From: Christensenellaceae bacterium
Lineage (GTDB): Bacteria > Bacillota > Clostridia > Christensenellales > Christensenellaceae
Direction of reading: 5' to 3'
DNA length: 64,000 nt
NCBI GenBank assembly: GCA_022846035.1
Contig: AP025580.1
Span: forward strand, 868,001 to 932,000
The notes beneath the pieces are model-generated. The model searched no databases, was not told where the DNA came from, and saw only the letters and a program-made list of their open reading frames with translations. Shown piece after piece: positions 32,809 to 41,359 of this stretch (positions are counted from its first letter, which is position 1; each line of letters begins with the position of its first letter). Made by a program: the position numbers and the translations under genes.

Positions 32809-32864
32809 ATAGTTGGTTAATTACTTATGTAACTAACTATAAAACGAGCGGCGCCATTTGTCAA
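32809..32864 (-). promoter_or_regulatory. Promoter and palindromic operator of the YtrA-type operon
   Basis: Minus strand TTGACA (32864-32859), 17 bp, TATAGT (32841-32836). The palindrome ATAGTTGGTTA (32809-32819) / TAACTAACTAT (32830-32840), one mismatch per arm, overlaps the -10 box and start site. Confidence 0.7.
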
Positions 32865-32871
32865 TCATTTT

Positions 32872-32901
32872 GCAAAAAAAAGAACCGCAAGCGCGGTTCT
32901 T
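32872..32901 (-). terminator. Terminator of the GNAT gene
   Basis: Minus strand AAGAACCGC, loop GCTT, GCGGTTCTT, then TTTTTT. Confidence 0.85.
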
Positions 32902-32918
32902 AAAATACGATATGATGA

Positions 32919-33374
32919 TTACAGCTCTTTTTGCAGCATCAGAATCTCCTCGCCGTTGAGGATTTCGCTTTGCATACTGTCGCTTGCAACGAAGCCCAGA
33001 TGTTCGCGGTAGATTTTAAGAGCGCGGTAGTTGGAGGGATCGACGTTTACTTCTACAAGCTTGATACCAAACGTCTTCATATCCGCGAAAGCGATATTGA
33101 GCAGAGAAGTACCGAGATTGGGATTTGCCTGCGGATCTAAGATATTGATACTGTGCAGGAAAACCTTGTCCGGATTGTCGAAATTACGCATAAAATAAAC
33201 GGCTCCTAAAATCTCGTCGTACTCCACGGCGACATATACGCGCGCGTGGCGGAGCATGGCGATGAGGTCAAAGACGTCGAGACCGCCCGCCTCGTAGGAC
33301 GAATTTTCTATTTGGATGAGCTGTTCCACGAGATCAAAATCCCGCTCTTTTATATGAAAATATTCAATTGCCAT
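32919..33374 (-). CDS. GNAT-family acetyltransferase-like protein
   Basis: A 151-residue GNAT-fold protein. Seen: a mid-protein strand VYVAVEYDEILGAVYFMRNF, a region resembling the acetyl-CoA loop (PQANPNLGTSLLNIAFADMK) and the C-terminal NYRALKIYREHLGFVA typical of GNAT enzymes. The loop lacks a clean RxxGxG/A, so acetyl-CoA binding is not certain. The ATG at 33374 lies 11 bp after GGAGG; an upstream TTG overlaps that site. It has its own terminator. Substrate unknown. Confidence 0.75.
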   Translation of the reverse strand: MAIEYFHIKERDFDLVEQLIQIENSSYEAGGLDVFDLIAMLRHARVYVAVEYDEILGAVYFMRNFDNPDKVFLHSINILDPQANPNLGTSLLNIAFADMKTFGIKLVEVNVDPSNYRALKIYREHLGFVASDSMQSEILNGEEILMLQKEL

Positions 33375-33458
33375 AATTGCACATTCCTCCAATAAGGTTG
33401 TTTTGAAGCGTTAACCATTCTTCAAAATTATACATAGGTTTGGCGGGTTTTGCAATAG

Positions 33459-34211
33459 CTACCTTTGAAACAGGGACGGGAGATCCTGCATGACACGGGC
33501 GGAATACTGCGCGAAGCGCGCGTCTTTTTCCGGATAGTCGCTGCGCAGGAGCAATTTCTCAGCGATGCTGAAAGCGTCTGCTTTGCCGACGATGACATGG
33601 TCGAGGAATCCGATTTCAAGCGCGTCCATCGCTTTTAAGATACGCTGCGTGGTCTCGACGTCATTTTTGCTCGGTTGCGCGCTGCCGCCGGGATGGTTGT
33701 GCGCGATGATCACCTTGTCCGCGCCGCTGCGGACAACGCTTTCGGTAATATGCCGGATATAAACGGGTGTTTCCGTGGCCGTACCACGGCTTAAAAGTTC
33801 CGTATGGATGACGCTGAAGTGAGCGTCGAGGCAGATGACATAAAATTGCTCCTCTGTTTTATCTGTAAGCAGGTCCTGCGCATAGCGGATCGCGGAATCG
33901 ATGGATTTCAGTTTGGGAGCAACGGGAGAGGTCTGCGCGCTCCTGCGCGCGAGGTCGAAAACCAACTTGATAAGCAGGGCGCTTTGCTCGCCGACGCCGT
34001 CGATACACGCAATATCCTTTATATCGGCCTGGAAAAGCCGCTCCAGACTGCCGAATTTTTCAAGAAGAATATGCGCGAGCGCGTTGGTATCCCGACGGGG
34101 GATCGCATAAAAAAGCAAAAGCTCCAAAGCTTCATGGTCTTCAAGAGCGCCCGGTCCTTTTTGCAGATACCGTTTTTTCAGCCGCGCACGATGTCCCTCA
34201 TGGATAGAAAT
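33459..34211 (-). CDS. radC: RadC-family JAB-domain protein, probable ATT start
   Basis: A RadC-family protein, about 250 residues: an N-terminal helix-hairpin-helix part (DIACIDGVGEQSALLIK) and a C-terminal JAB/MPN domain with the metal motif IIAHNHPGGSAQPSKND. Conserved N-terminal sequence (HEGHRARLKKRYLQKGP) continues in frame upstream of the first standard start, the TTG at 34127. The best start is ATT at 34211, which gives MSIHEGHR and has GGGAGGG 8 bp upstream. No ATG, GTG or TTG lies in frame there. RadC is linked to recombination but its molecular role is unresolved. Confidence 0.82.
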   Translation of the reverse strand: MSIHEGHRARLKKRYLQKGPGALEDHEALELLLFYAIPRRDTNALAHILLEKFGSLERLFQADIKDIACIDGVGEQSALLIKLVFDLARRSAQTSPVAPKLKSIDSAIRYAQDLLTDKTEEQFYVICLDAHFSVIHTELLSRGTATETPVYIRHITESVVRSGADKVIIAHNHPGGSAQPSKNDVETTQRILKAMDALEIGFLDHVIVGKADAFSIAEKLLLRSDYPEKDARFAQYSARVMQDLPSLFQR

Positions 34212-34330
34212 AAGGCATCCCTCCCAATGAATGTGATTTGATACAGTACTTAAATATTTCGCCGAGGCGGCGCGGCATTCCTGTAAAACGGGTTAAAATA
34301 TAAAAAACTATGTATTCTGAAATTATTTTC

Positions 34331-34339
34331 TGCTATAAT
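34331..34339 (+). promoter_or_regulatory. Extended -10 element of the PepV-like gene
   Basis: TGCTATAAT; unlike hflX and trmN6 the gene starts 41 bp further on and has GGGAGAAAAAG before its ATG. Confidence 0.5.
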
Positions 34340-34380
34340 ATATACGCATTCGTTTGCAGAAATACCGGGAGAAAAAGAAA

Positions 34381-35763
34381 ATGTTGGAATTCACACTTGC
34401 ACCGCGAAAAAATGAGATGGTCGACGCTTTGAAAACGATTCTGGGAATCAAAAGCGTAAAAGGGGAAGCACAGGGAAATATGCCTTACGGAAAAGGCGTG
34501 TTCGACGCGCTTATCAAGACGCTCAACATCGGGGAACGGCTGGATTTTGACAGCGTGAATTTCTTTTCCCATCTGGGATATGTCGAATACGGCGACGGCG
34601 ACGAAATGCTCGCGATCGTCACACATCTTGACGTGGTGCCGGCTGGCGAGGGATGGACGCTGCCGCCGTTCGAAGGAACGGTCAGGGATGGACGCGTATA
34701 CGGCAGGGGCGCGATCGACGATAAAGGACCTGCGATCGCCGCGTTGTTTGCCCTGTCGGGAATCAAGGAAAATTGTATTACGCTCAATAAACGTGTGCGT
34801 ATCATCTTCGGCTGTGACGAGGAAAGCGGCTGGGCTGATATGGATTTTTATAAAAAGAACGGCGGAGAGATCCCCTCGATGGCAATTTCGCCGGACGCGG
34901 AATTCCCGATCGTAAATGCGGAAAAAGGCTTGCTGCACTTAACGCTCAGGCGTAAGGCGTACGATTTTTCGCCGGACGGCGCGCTCGTGCTGGCCGACCT
35001 GCATGCGGGTCAGCGGGTGAACGTGGTGCCCGCGCTCGCGGAATGTACGATTATGGGGAACACGCGGGCGCTTTCGCAGATGATCGATCTTTTCAATGAG
35101 GATTCTCCTGTTAAAATTACATCCGCGCCGACCGAGGGCGGTATGGTTTTGCAGGCGCACGGCGTATCGGCGCACGGTTCCAAGCCGGAGGACGGCAGGA
35201 ACGCGCTTACGTATATGATACAGTTTTTAAATATGCTGCCTTTAAAAAAGAACGCGCTTTCCGATGCCGTGTATGAGCTGGCCGCGCTCATCGGGACGGA
35301 GACGGACGGCGGGCGGCTTGGCATTGCGCAAAAGGATTTCTCCGGCGCGCTTACCTTAAACGTAGGTTATTGCACGACCGATAAGGACGGCCTTGCCGTC
35401 GGCGTAGACATCCGTTATCCGGTAAACGGCGACAAGGAAGCGATCCTGCATAAAATACGCGAAGCTTTGCATGGTTTTGAGGTAGAGGAAACATTTTCGC
35501 GCGCCGCGCACTACGTAAGCGAGGATTCGCCGCTTGTTGCGGGCCTTAAGCAGGCCTATGAAGAGGTGACGGGGGAAAAGGCATATTGCATGACGATGGG
35601 CGGCGCAACGTACGCGCGCGCGTTTCCCAACTCGGTGGCGTTCGGCGCGCTCTTCCCGGGGCAGGTCGGAACGGAGCACCAGCCGGATGAATATATTGAA
35701 ATCGATTCGCTCGTAAAGATAGCGGATATTATAGCAAACGCCATAGTGGTGCTTTGTAAATAG
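34381..35763 (+). CDS. M20-family dipeptidase, PepV-like
   Basis: A 460-residue zinc-dependent dipeptidase of the M20 PepV/Sapep group. Seen: IVTHLDVVPAGEGWTLPPF with the first metal His near residue 80, YGRGAIDDKGPAIAAL with the bridging Asp near residue 115, GCDEESG with the catalytic Glu pair near residue 149, and the C-terminal MTMGGATYAR. It cleaves short peptides, often beta-Ala- or Xaa-His types. The ATG at 34381 has GGGAGA upstream. It precedes the AlaRS-like gene by 22 bp. Confidence 0.88.
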   Translation: MLEFTLAPRKNEMVDALKTILGIKSVKGEAQGNMPYGKGVFDALIKTLNIGERLDFDSVNFFSHLGYVEYGDGDEMLAIVTHLDVVPAGEGWTLPPFEGTVRDGRVYGRGAIDDKGPAIAALFALSGIKENCITLNKRVRIIFGCDEESGWADMDFYKKNGGEIPSMAISPDAEFPIVNAEKGLLHLTLRRKAYDFSPDGALVLADLHAGQRVNVVPALAECTIMGNTRALSQMIDLFNEDSPVKITSAPTEGGMVLQAHGVSAHGSKPEDGRNALTYMIQFLNMLPLKKNALSDAVYELAALIGTETDGGRLGIAQKDFSGALTLNVGYCTTDKDGLAVGVDIRYPVNGDKEAILHKIREALHGFEVEETFSRAAHYVSEDSPLVAGLKQAYEEVTGEKAYCMTMGGATYARAFPNSVAFGALFPGQVGTEHQPDEYIEIDSLVKIADIIANAIVVLCK

Positions 35764-35785
35764 CAAGCGATGAAGGAGTTTTTAG

Positions 35786-37579
35786 ATGAAGTGCTTAACA
35801 AGTGACGAATTACGGCAAATGTATTTGGATTTTTTCAGGAGCAAGGGGCATGCGGTGATCAAAAGCGCGTCGCTGATTCCGGAAAATGATCCTACCGTTC
35901 TTTTTACAACAGCGGGCATGCATCCGTTGGTGCCTTATCTGCTGGGGGAAAAGCATCCGGCGGGTACAAGGCTTACGGATGTACAAAAGTGCGTGCGCAC
36001 AGGCGATATTGATGAAGTGGGGGACGAGAGTCACTGCACTTTTTTTGAGATGCTGGGGAACTGGTCGCTGGGCGATTACTTTAAGAAAGAAGCGATCGCG
36101 TGGAGCTACGAATTTCTGACAAGCGACGAGTGGCTGGGAATCGAAAAGGATAAATTATATTTTACCTGCTTCGCGGGTGATGAAGATGCGCCGCGCGATA
36201 TGCAGGCATATGACCGGTGGCGTGAGATGGGCGTGGCGGACGACCACATTTTCTTCCTGGGAAAGAAGCACAACTGGTGGGGGCCGGCGGGCATTACAGG
36301 ACCGTGCGGACCGGATACGGAAATGTTTATCGATACCGGAAAGCCTGCCTGCGGACCGGACTGCAACCCCTCGTGCGATTGCGGGAAATACCTTGAAATA
36401 TGGAACGACGTATTCATGGAATACAATAAGCAGGCGGACGGAACGTTTGTGCCGCTCGAGCATAAGAACGTAGATACGGGAATGGGGCTTGACCGTACGA
36501 TTGCGATTTTGCAGGGTAAAAAATCCGTATACGAAACGGACGTTTTTGTACCGATCATCGCGAAGATCGAGGAGCTTTCTGGAAAGAAATACGAGGGCGC
36601 GGACGAGGAAACAAGAAAGGCTTTTCGTATTGTGGCGGACCATATTAGGTGCGCGACGTTTATGATTGGCGACGAAAAAGGTATCACGCCGTCCAATGTC
36701 GATCAGGGTTACGTGCTCAGGAGATTGCTGCGCCGCTCCATTCGTTTTGCGGGCAAGCTTGGGATTGGCGAAGGAAATCTTTCCAAAATCTCCCAAGTGG
36801 TAATCGACAAATATGCGCATGCATATAATGAGCTGCGCGCCAATGAGAAAAAGATACTCTCAGAGATTGAAAAAGAGGAAGAACGTTTCCAGAAGACGAT
36901 CACGCAGGGCTTAAAGGAATTCGAAAAGGTTACGGCGAATCTCGCGGCAGGCGATGTGATCGACGGAAAAAGCGCGTTCCGACTGTACGACACCTTTGGG
37001 TTCCCCATCGAATTTACGCTGGAACTGGCGGATGAACGAGGCTTTAAGGTGGATAAGGAAGGCTTTGATAAAGCTTTCGAGCATCATCAGGAGCTATCGC
37101 ACGCGGGGGCGGAGCAAAGGTTTAAGGGCGGCCTGGCGGACACGAGCGAGCAAACGGCGCGGCTGCATACGGCGACGCATCTTTTGAACGCGGCGCTCAG
37201 AAAGCTTTTAAGCGAGGATATTGTGCAGAAAGGTTCTAACATTACAGCGGAGCGTTTGCGCTTTGACTTCAATTTTGACCGTAAGGTAGAGCGCGAAGAG
37301 CTTGATAAACTGGAAGAATACGTCAACGAGGCGATCGCCGCGGGCATTGACGTTATCGAAGAGGAAATGACCGTGGACGAGGCCAAGAAGCAGGGCGCGA
37401 TGGGCGTGTTTGATTCCAAATACGGCGAGCTCGTCAAGGTATATACGATCCCCGGATATTCCAAGGAAATCTGCGGCGGGCCGCACGCGGGGAATACGGC
37501 GGAGCTGGGGCACTTCAAGATCAAAAAGGAACAGAGCAGCAGCGCGGGTGTGCGCCGTATCAAGGCGATTCTGGATTAA
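35786..37579 (+). CDS. alaS: Short alanyl-tRNA synthetase lacking the C-Ala domain
   Basis: A 597-residue AlaRS-like protein; typical bacterial AlaRS is about 870 residues. The catalytic domain (LRQMYLDFFRSKGHAVIKSA; DVQKCVRTGDID; FFEMLGNWSLGDYFKKEAI), the tRNA-recognition helices and the editing domain (LHTATHLLNAAL near residue 455 and CGGPH near residue 570) are present. The sequence ends right after the editing domain, so the DHHA1/C-Ala part is absent. The editing motif reads CGGPH where most have CGGTH. GAAGGAG precedes the ATG. It may be the only AlaRS or an accessory copy; a full-length alaS elsewhere would decide. Confidence 0.88.
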   Translation: MKCLTSDELRQMYLDFFRSKGHAVIKSASLIPENDPTVLFTTAGMHPLVPYLLGEKHPAGTRLTDVQKCVRTGDIDEVGDESHCTFFEMLGNWSLGDYFKKEAIAWSYEFLTSDEWLGIEKDKLYFTCFAGDEDAPRDMQAYDRWREMGVADDHIFFLGKKHNWWGPAGITGPCGPDTEMFIDTGKPACGPDCNPSCDCGKYLEIWNDVFMEYNKQADGTFVPLEHKNVDTGMGLDRTIAILQGKKSVYETDVFVPIIAKIEELSGKKYEGADEETRKAFRIVADHIRCATFMIGDEKGITPSNVDQGYVLRRLLRRSIRFAGKLGIGEGNLSKISQVVIDKYAHAYNELRANEKKILSEIEKEEERFQKTITQGLKEFEKVTANLAAGDVIDGKSAFRLYDTFGFPIEFTLELADERGFKVDKEGFDKAFEHHQELSHAGAEQRFKGGLADTSEQTARLHTATHLLNAALRKLLSEDIVQKGSNITAERLRFDFNFDRKVEREELDKLEEYVNEAIAAGIDVIEEEMTVDEAKKQGAMGVFDSKYGELVKVYTIPGYSKEICGGPHAGNTAELGHFKIKKEQSSSAGVRRIKAILD

Positions 37580-37591
37580 ATAGCGGCAATA

Positions 37592-37625
37592 AAAAAGGCA
37601 CGCGGCAACGTGCCTTTTTATTTTT
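37592..37625. terminator. Bidirectional terminator between alaS and lepB
   Basis: AAAAAGGCACG (37592-37602), loop CGGCAA, CGTGCCTTTTT (37609-37619), then more T; A-runs give T-runs for the minus strand too. Confidence 0.88.
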
Positions 37626-37629
37626 TCAA

Positions 37630-38508
37630 TCAACCAACGGAGTGCATGCGGTCAAACGGCCAGATAACGAAAGTCGCATGGCCTACGATCTCATCTTTAG
37701 CGATGGGGCCGATGTACGCGGTACGGCTGTCAAGGGAATGGGCGCGGTTATCGCCCATGACGAACACCGTATCCTCCGGCACGCTCACGGCATCCATATC
37801 GGCATAGGGATCACTGCTAATATAGCTCTCGCTTAAAGGCTCGCCGTTCCTGTAGACGGTGCTGTCCTTTACTTCAAGCGTATCTCCCGGCAGGCCGATC
37901 ACGCGTTTTACGTAAGTACCGTCCATATTCGGATAATGCACAATAATAATATCGCCATATTCGGGCAAACCAAAATAGCGGCTGACCTTTTCTACGGCAA
38001 GGCGTTCGTCGGATTGCAGGGTCGGCAGCATAGATTGTCCGTCCACTAGGATAATTTCAAAGAAAAAGGCGCGTACGACAAAAGCGATGATGATCGCGGC
38101 GACGATGGAGATGATCCATCCCCATACTGCGCGCGTCTTGCTTTCCGTCCTTGGTACGGCGCGCACAGGCTTGCGCCTGCGTCCGAACTCATCGAATTCC
38201 AGCAGATCGTCGTCCATGGGCTCGAAATAGGAATCATCCTGTGCCTGAGGCTCATACTCTTCGTCGTAAAAATCCTCGTCCGTATCATAATATGGATCGG
38301 TTTCATCAGGACGGGGACGGCCCTCATAGAGGTATTCGTCCTCGGGTTCCGTGTCGTAGCCTTCCGGCGGGGGAATGATCCTGCGCCGGTAAGTATCCGG
38401 ACGGCTATCCTCATAATCTTCTTTATCGTAACCGCCGCACCCGCCGAAATTGGAACGGTCTTTCGGGCGGCGCGGCTGTCTGTTAAGGTCTTGATCGTAT
38501 CTGTTCAT
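37630..38508 (-). CDS. lepB: Type I signal peptidase with long acidic N-terminal tail
   Basis: A 292-residue signal peptidase I. The catalytic Ser159 is in VDGQSMLPTL and the Lys201 in TYVKRVIGLPGDTLEV; the later box is VFVMGDNRAHSLDSR. One membrane segment (about residues 128-150) precedes the active site. Residues 1 to about 108 form an unusual cytoplasmic tail rich in Asp, Glu, Tyr and Pro, probably disordered. It starts inside the stop of the DUF951 gene (4-bp overlap), so the two are coupled. Confidence 0.93.
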   Translation of the reverse strand: MNRYDQDLNRQPRRPKDRSNFGGCGGYDKEDYEDSRPDTYRRRIIPPPEGYDTEPEDEYLYEGRPRPDETDPYYDTDEDFYDEEYEPQAQDDSYFEPMDDDLLEFDEFGRRRKPVRAVPRTESKTRAVWGWIISIVAAIIIAFVVRAFFFEIILVDGQSMLPTLQSDERLAVEKVSRYFGLPEYGDIIIVHYPNMDGTYVKRVIGLPGDTLEVKDSTVYRNGEPLSESYISSDPYADMDAVSVPEDTVFVMGDNRAHSLDSRTAYIGPIAKDEIVGHATFVIWPFDRMHSVG

Positions 38509-38690
38509 GTAGTAATAACCTTTTTTATTCGTTTGATAAATGTTTCATAGTCAAGCATCACAATGCGCCCGCATGTCAGGCATTTGATCTTGATGTCGGC
38601 GCCCGTACGGATTACGATCCAGCGAGTGCCGCCGCATGGGTGGGCCCTGCGCATTTCAACAATATCGTTACAACAAAATTCCCGTTTCAT
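38505..38690 (-). CDS. DUF951-family small protein
   Basis: A 61-residue protein of the DUF951 family: FCCNDIVEMRRAHPCGGTRW, then IRTGADIKIKCLTCGRIVML. The cysteine pattern suggests a zinc ribbon. The ATG at 38690 is chosen because the family begins here and because the -10 box TATAAT at 38767-38762 places transcription start near 38755, after the upstream ATG at 38759. The Shine-Dalgarno is weak. It overlaps lepB by 4 bp. Function unknown. Confidence 0.85.
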   Translation of the reverse strand: MKREFCCNDIVEMRRAHPCGGTRWIVIRTGADIKIKCLTCGRIVMLDYETFIKRIKKVITT

Positions 38691-38804
38691 AGCAGCACCA
38701 CACAAAGAGCGAAAACATACAGAATGCATGTGCAAACCACGCGTATGCATATGCTTCATACATTATACAATATTTCTATTCAAAAATATAGGAGAAAATG
38801 AGGC

Positions 38805-38833
38805 TTGCATATAAAATTGGGGAGGGCTATAAT
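38805..38833 (+). promoter_or_regulatory. Promoter of corA and its leader
   Basis: TTGCAT (38805-38810), 17 bp, TATAAT (38828-38833). Transcription should begin near 38840, leaving about 147 nt before corA. Confidence 0.65.
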
Positions 38834-38877
38834 TATAATTGGTCATAAATGCCAAAGGTACAGGAGGTGAGAATTAC

Positions 38878-38952
38878 GTGGACGCAGACCCTAAACGAAC
38901 GAAAATGAAAGCGCGAGGCAGCGGTGTGCGGACAGCGTATTTTCGCTCGTGA
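38878..38952 (+). CDS. Putative 24-residue leader peptide of corA
   Basis: GTG at 38878 is preceded at 7 bp by AGGAGGTGA (38862-38870), one of the best ribosome-binding sites in the window, better than that of corA itself. The peptide begins MDADPKRTKMKA and continues with a basic stretch, GSGVRTAYFRS. The start, acidic residues with Pro, then Arg/Lys, resembles in layout the E. coli MgtL leader, which begins MEPDP and senses low Mg by ribosome destabilisation. GCAGCGGT (38918-38925) can pair with ACCGCCTGC (38954-38962) across the stop codon. A Mg-dependent role is inference. Confidence 0.5.
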   Translation: MDADPKRTKMKARGSGVRTAYFRS

Positions 38953-38986
38953 TACCGCCTGCTTGGCAGAAAGTAGGTGAAAGGCA

Positions 38987-39925
38987 ATGATCAGGATTTT
39001 CAGTACGGCTGAAAACAATACATTCAAAGAGATCGATACAATCCAGCCGGGTGCATGGATCCATCTTTTGGACCCATCCGAAGAAGAAGTTGTATTTGTA
39101 CGGGACAAGCTTCACATCGAGGACGAATTTATCCGCGCCGCGCTGGACAGCGAGGAAACGGTACGTATCGACGCCGAGGACGACCAGACGTTGGTGCTCG
39201 TCGACATCCCTGTGGTTACTTCGGAACGGAATTCATTTGTATATACGACGCTCCCGATGGGAATTATTGTAACGGCGGATAATATCATTACGGTATGTCT
39301 CGAGGAAACGTCCATTTTGGAAGATTTCTGGAACCAGAACATTCGCGGCGGCTTCGACACATGCAAGAAAACACGGTTTTTATTACAGATATTATATAAA
39401 AATGCAAGCAAATATTTGCAGTACCTGCGCCAGATCGACAAGGCTTCGACGCAGGTTGAAAACGCGTTGCACCAATCCATGAAAAACAGCGAGCTGATCC
39501 AGATGCTCAAGCTGGAAAAATCCCTGGTGTATTTTTCCACCTCCTTAAAATCCAATGAGGTCGTTTTGGAAAAGATGCTCAAGTCCCGCGTTATCAAAAG
39601 TTATCCGGACGATCTGGATTTGCTGGAGGACGTTATCGTCGAAAACAAGCAGGCGATCGAAATGGGCACCATTTACCGCGACATTCTTTCGGGCACCATG
39701 GATGCGTTTGCGAGCGTTATCTCGAATAACCTCAATATCGTGATGAAGATATTGACTTCCATCACGATTATTCTGGCGATTCCTACGCTGTTCGCCAGCC
39801 TTTGGGGGATGAACGTGCCCGTTCCTTTTGCATCGGAGCCTCTGGGCTTTTTATGGGTGATCATTATCGCCTGTGCCTGCTCGGGCGTGGCGGCGTTTTT
39901 CCTGTGGAAGAAAAAAATGTTTTAG
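38987..39925 (+). CDS. corA: CorA-type magnesium transporter
   Basis: A 312-residue CorA/MIT-family ion channel. A cytoplasmic N-terminal domain and a long helical stalk lead to two C-terminal membrane segments (about residues 252-272 and 287-306), with the signature GMN in SLWGMNVPVPF between them and a short Lys-rich tail. The ATG at 38987 follows AGGTG by 7 bp. A 24-codon leader ORF precedes it. Mg is the usual ion; Co, Ni and Zn are alternatives in the family. Confidence 0.93.
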   Translation: MIRIFSTAENNTFKEIDTIQPGAWIHLLDPSEEEVVFVRDKLHIEDEFIRAALDSEETVRIDAEDDQTLVLVDIPVVTSERNSFVYTTLPMGIIVTADNIITVCLEETSILEDFWNQNIRGGFDTCKKTRFLLQILYKNASKYLQYLRQIDKASTQVENALHQSMKNSELIQMLKLEKSLVYFSTSLKSNEVVLEKMLKSRVIKSYPDDLDLLEDVIVENKQAIEMGTIYRDILSGTMDAFASVISNNLNIVMKILTSITIILAIPTLFASLWGMNVPVPFASEPLGFLWVIIIACACSGVAAFFLWKKKMF

Positions 39926-39949
39926 ATACGCGCAAACGATGGCATTCGC

Positions 39950-39978
39950 TTGTCAATGGTTCTGATAAATGTTACAAT
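39950..39978 (+). promoter_or_regulatory. Promoter of murA
   Basis: TTGTCA (39950-39955), 17 bp, TACAAT (39973-39978). Confidence 0.55.
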
Positions 39979-40025
39979 AATGATGCAAAATTTTAAAATA
40001 GTATCGAATAGGATTGAATATATAT

Positions 40026-41312
40026 ATGAATGAAAAGATAGTGATAAAAGGCGGGATTCCACTGAAAGGAACCGTGGATGTGACCGGTGCCAAAAACGCT
40101 GCGGTTGCTATTTTGCCTGCGACCATTCTGGCAAGAGGCATTTGCGTCATTGAAAACCTGCCGAATATCGCAGACGTATTGATTATCAAGCGTATCCTTG
40201 CCGAAATCGGCGCGGAGGTCGAATTCGAAAACGGCACGATGACGGTCGATACGACCAATATCAACACATGCCATGTCACCATGAATTTAGTAAAACGCAT
40301 GCGCGCGTCCTACTATTTGTTAGGTGCGCTTTTATCGCGTTTTGGTGAAGCGGAAATCAACTTGCCGGGCGGATGCACGATCGGCGAACGTCCGATCGAT
40401 CTGCATATCAAGGGAATGACGGCCCTCGGGGCCAGCGTGGACGTCAAATACGGCCGCGTGGTTGCCAGCGCGCCGGACGGCCTTGTGGGCAGCGATATAT
40501 ATCTGGATACTGTTTCAGTGGGAGCCACCATAAACATCATGCTGGCGGCAGCGTGCGCCAAGGGGCAGACGTCTATCGTCAATGCGGCGAAAGAACCCCA
40601 TGTCGTTGATGTGGCCAACTTTTTGGTCTGCATGGGCGCCAAAATCAAAGGCGCCGGTACGGATGTGATCCGTATTACCGGCGTGGAAAAGCTTCACGGC
40701 TGCAATTATTCGATCATTCCCGACCAGATCGAAACGGGTACCCTTATGATCGCGGCGGCGGCGACGCGCGGCGATGTGATAATCAAAAACGTAATTCCTA
40801 CGCATATGGAAGCGCTGTCCGCTAAGATGGAGGAAATGGGCATCAACGTAAAGGAGGGCGCGGATTTTATCCATGTTCAGTGCGCAGGGCGTCCTAAGGC
40901 GGTTAAGATCAAAACAATGCCGTATCCCGGGTTTCCGACGGACCTGCAGCAGCCGGCGACGGTGCTGCTCTCGACGGCGGACGGCACGAGCATGATTACC
41001 GAGACGATTTTTGAGTCGCGTTTCAAGCATATCAAAGAGATACGCCGGATGGGCGCGCAAATCACGACGGAGGACCGTGTGGCGGTCGTGGACGGCGTGG
41101 AGAAGCTGACTGGTGCGCCGGTGGAGGCGACGGATCTGCGCGCGGGAGCGGCGCTGATTGTCGCGGGATTGATGGCGGACGGGGTAACGGAGATTCATAA
41201 CATTAAATATATCGACAGGGGATATGACCATATCGAGGAAAAACTGAAGAAACTTGGAGCGGATATTCGCCGCGAAGAAGTAGTGCGTACCGAGGATGAC
41301 GATTTGTATTAA
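40026..41312 (+). CDS. murA: UDP-N-acetylglucosamine 1-carboxyvinyltransferase
   Basis: A 428-residue EPSP-synthase-fold enzyme, first committed step of peptidoglycan synthesis. Seen: [14 protein letters not shown] near residue 19, the active-site loop [14 protein letters not shown] near residue 115 with the fosfomycin-target Cys, and [12 protein letters not shown] near residue 375. The ATG at 40026 begins the conserved [10 protein letters not shown]; a TTG 12 bp earlier is possible but unnecessary. The Shine-Dalgarno is weak. Its Cys (not Asp) predicts a fosfomycin-sensitive active site. Confidence 0.95.
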   Translation: MNEKIVIKGGIPLKGTVDVTGAKNAAVAILPATILARGICVIENLPNIADVLIIKRILAEIGAEVEFENGTMTVDTTNINTCHVTMNLVKRMRASYYLLGALLSRFGEAEINLPGGCTIGERPIDLHIKGMTALGASVDVKYGRVVASAPDGLVGSDIYLDTVSVGATINIMLAAACAKGQTSIVNAAKEPHVVDVANFLVCMGAKIKGAGTDVIRITGVEKLHGCNYSIIPDQIETGTLMIAAAATRGDVIIKNVIPTHMEALSAKMEEMGINVKEGADFIHVQCAGRPKAVKIKTMPYPGFPTDLQQPATVLLSTADGTSMITETIFESRFKHIKEIRRMGAQITTEDRVAVVDGVEKLTGAPVEATDLRAGAALIVAGLMADGVTEIHNIKYIDRGYDHIEEKLKKLGADIRREEVVRTEDDDLY

Positions 41313-41327
41313 CGCGATTTGCAATAA

Positions 41328-41357
41328 AAAGAATGCCCCCAGCGGCATTCTTTTTTT
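41328..41357. terminator. Bidirectional terminator between murA and marR-like gene
   Basis: AAAGAATGCC (41328-41337), loop CCCAGC, GGCATTCTTT (41344-41353), then TTTT; the A-run on the other side serves the minus strand. Confidence 0.88.
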
Positions 41358-41359
41358 GA

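Noticed and set aside
38840-38986. M-box (ykoK) riboswitch before corA
   Set aside because: The leader is too short and lacks the conserved M-box core; the leader ORF explains the strong Shine-Dalgarno.
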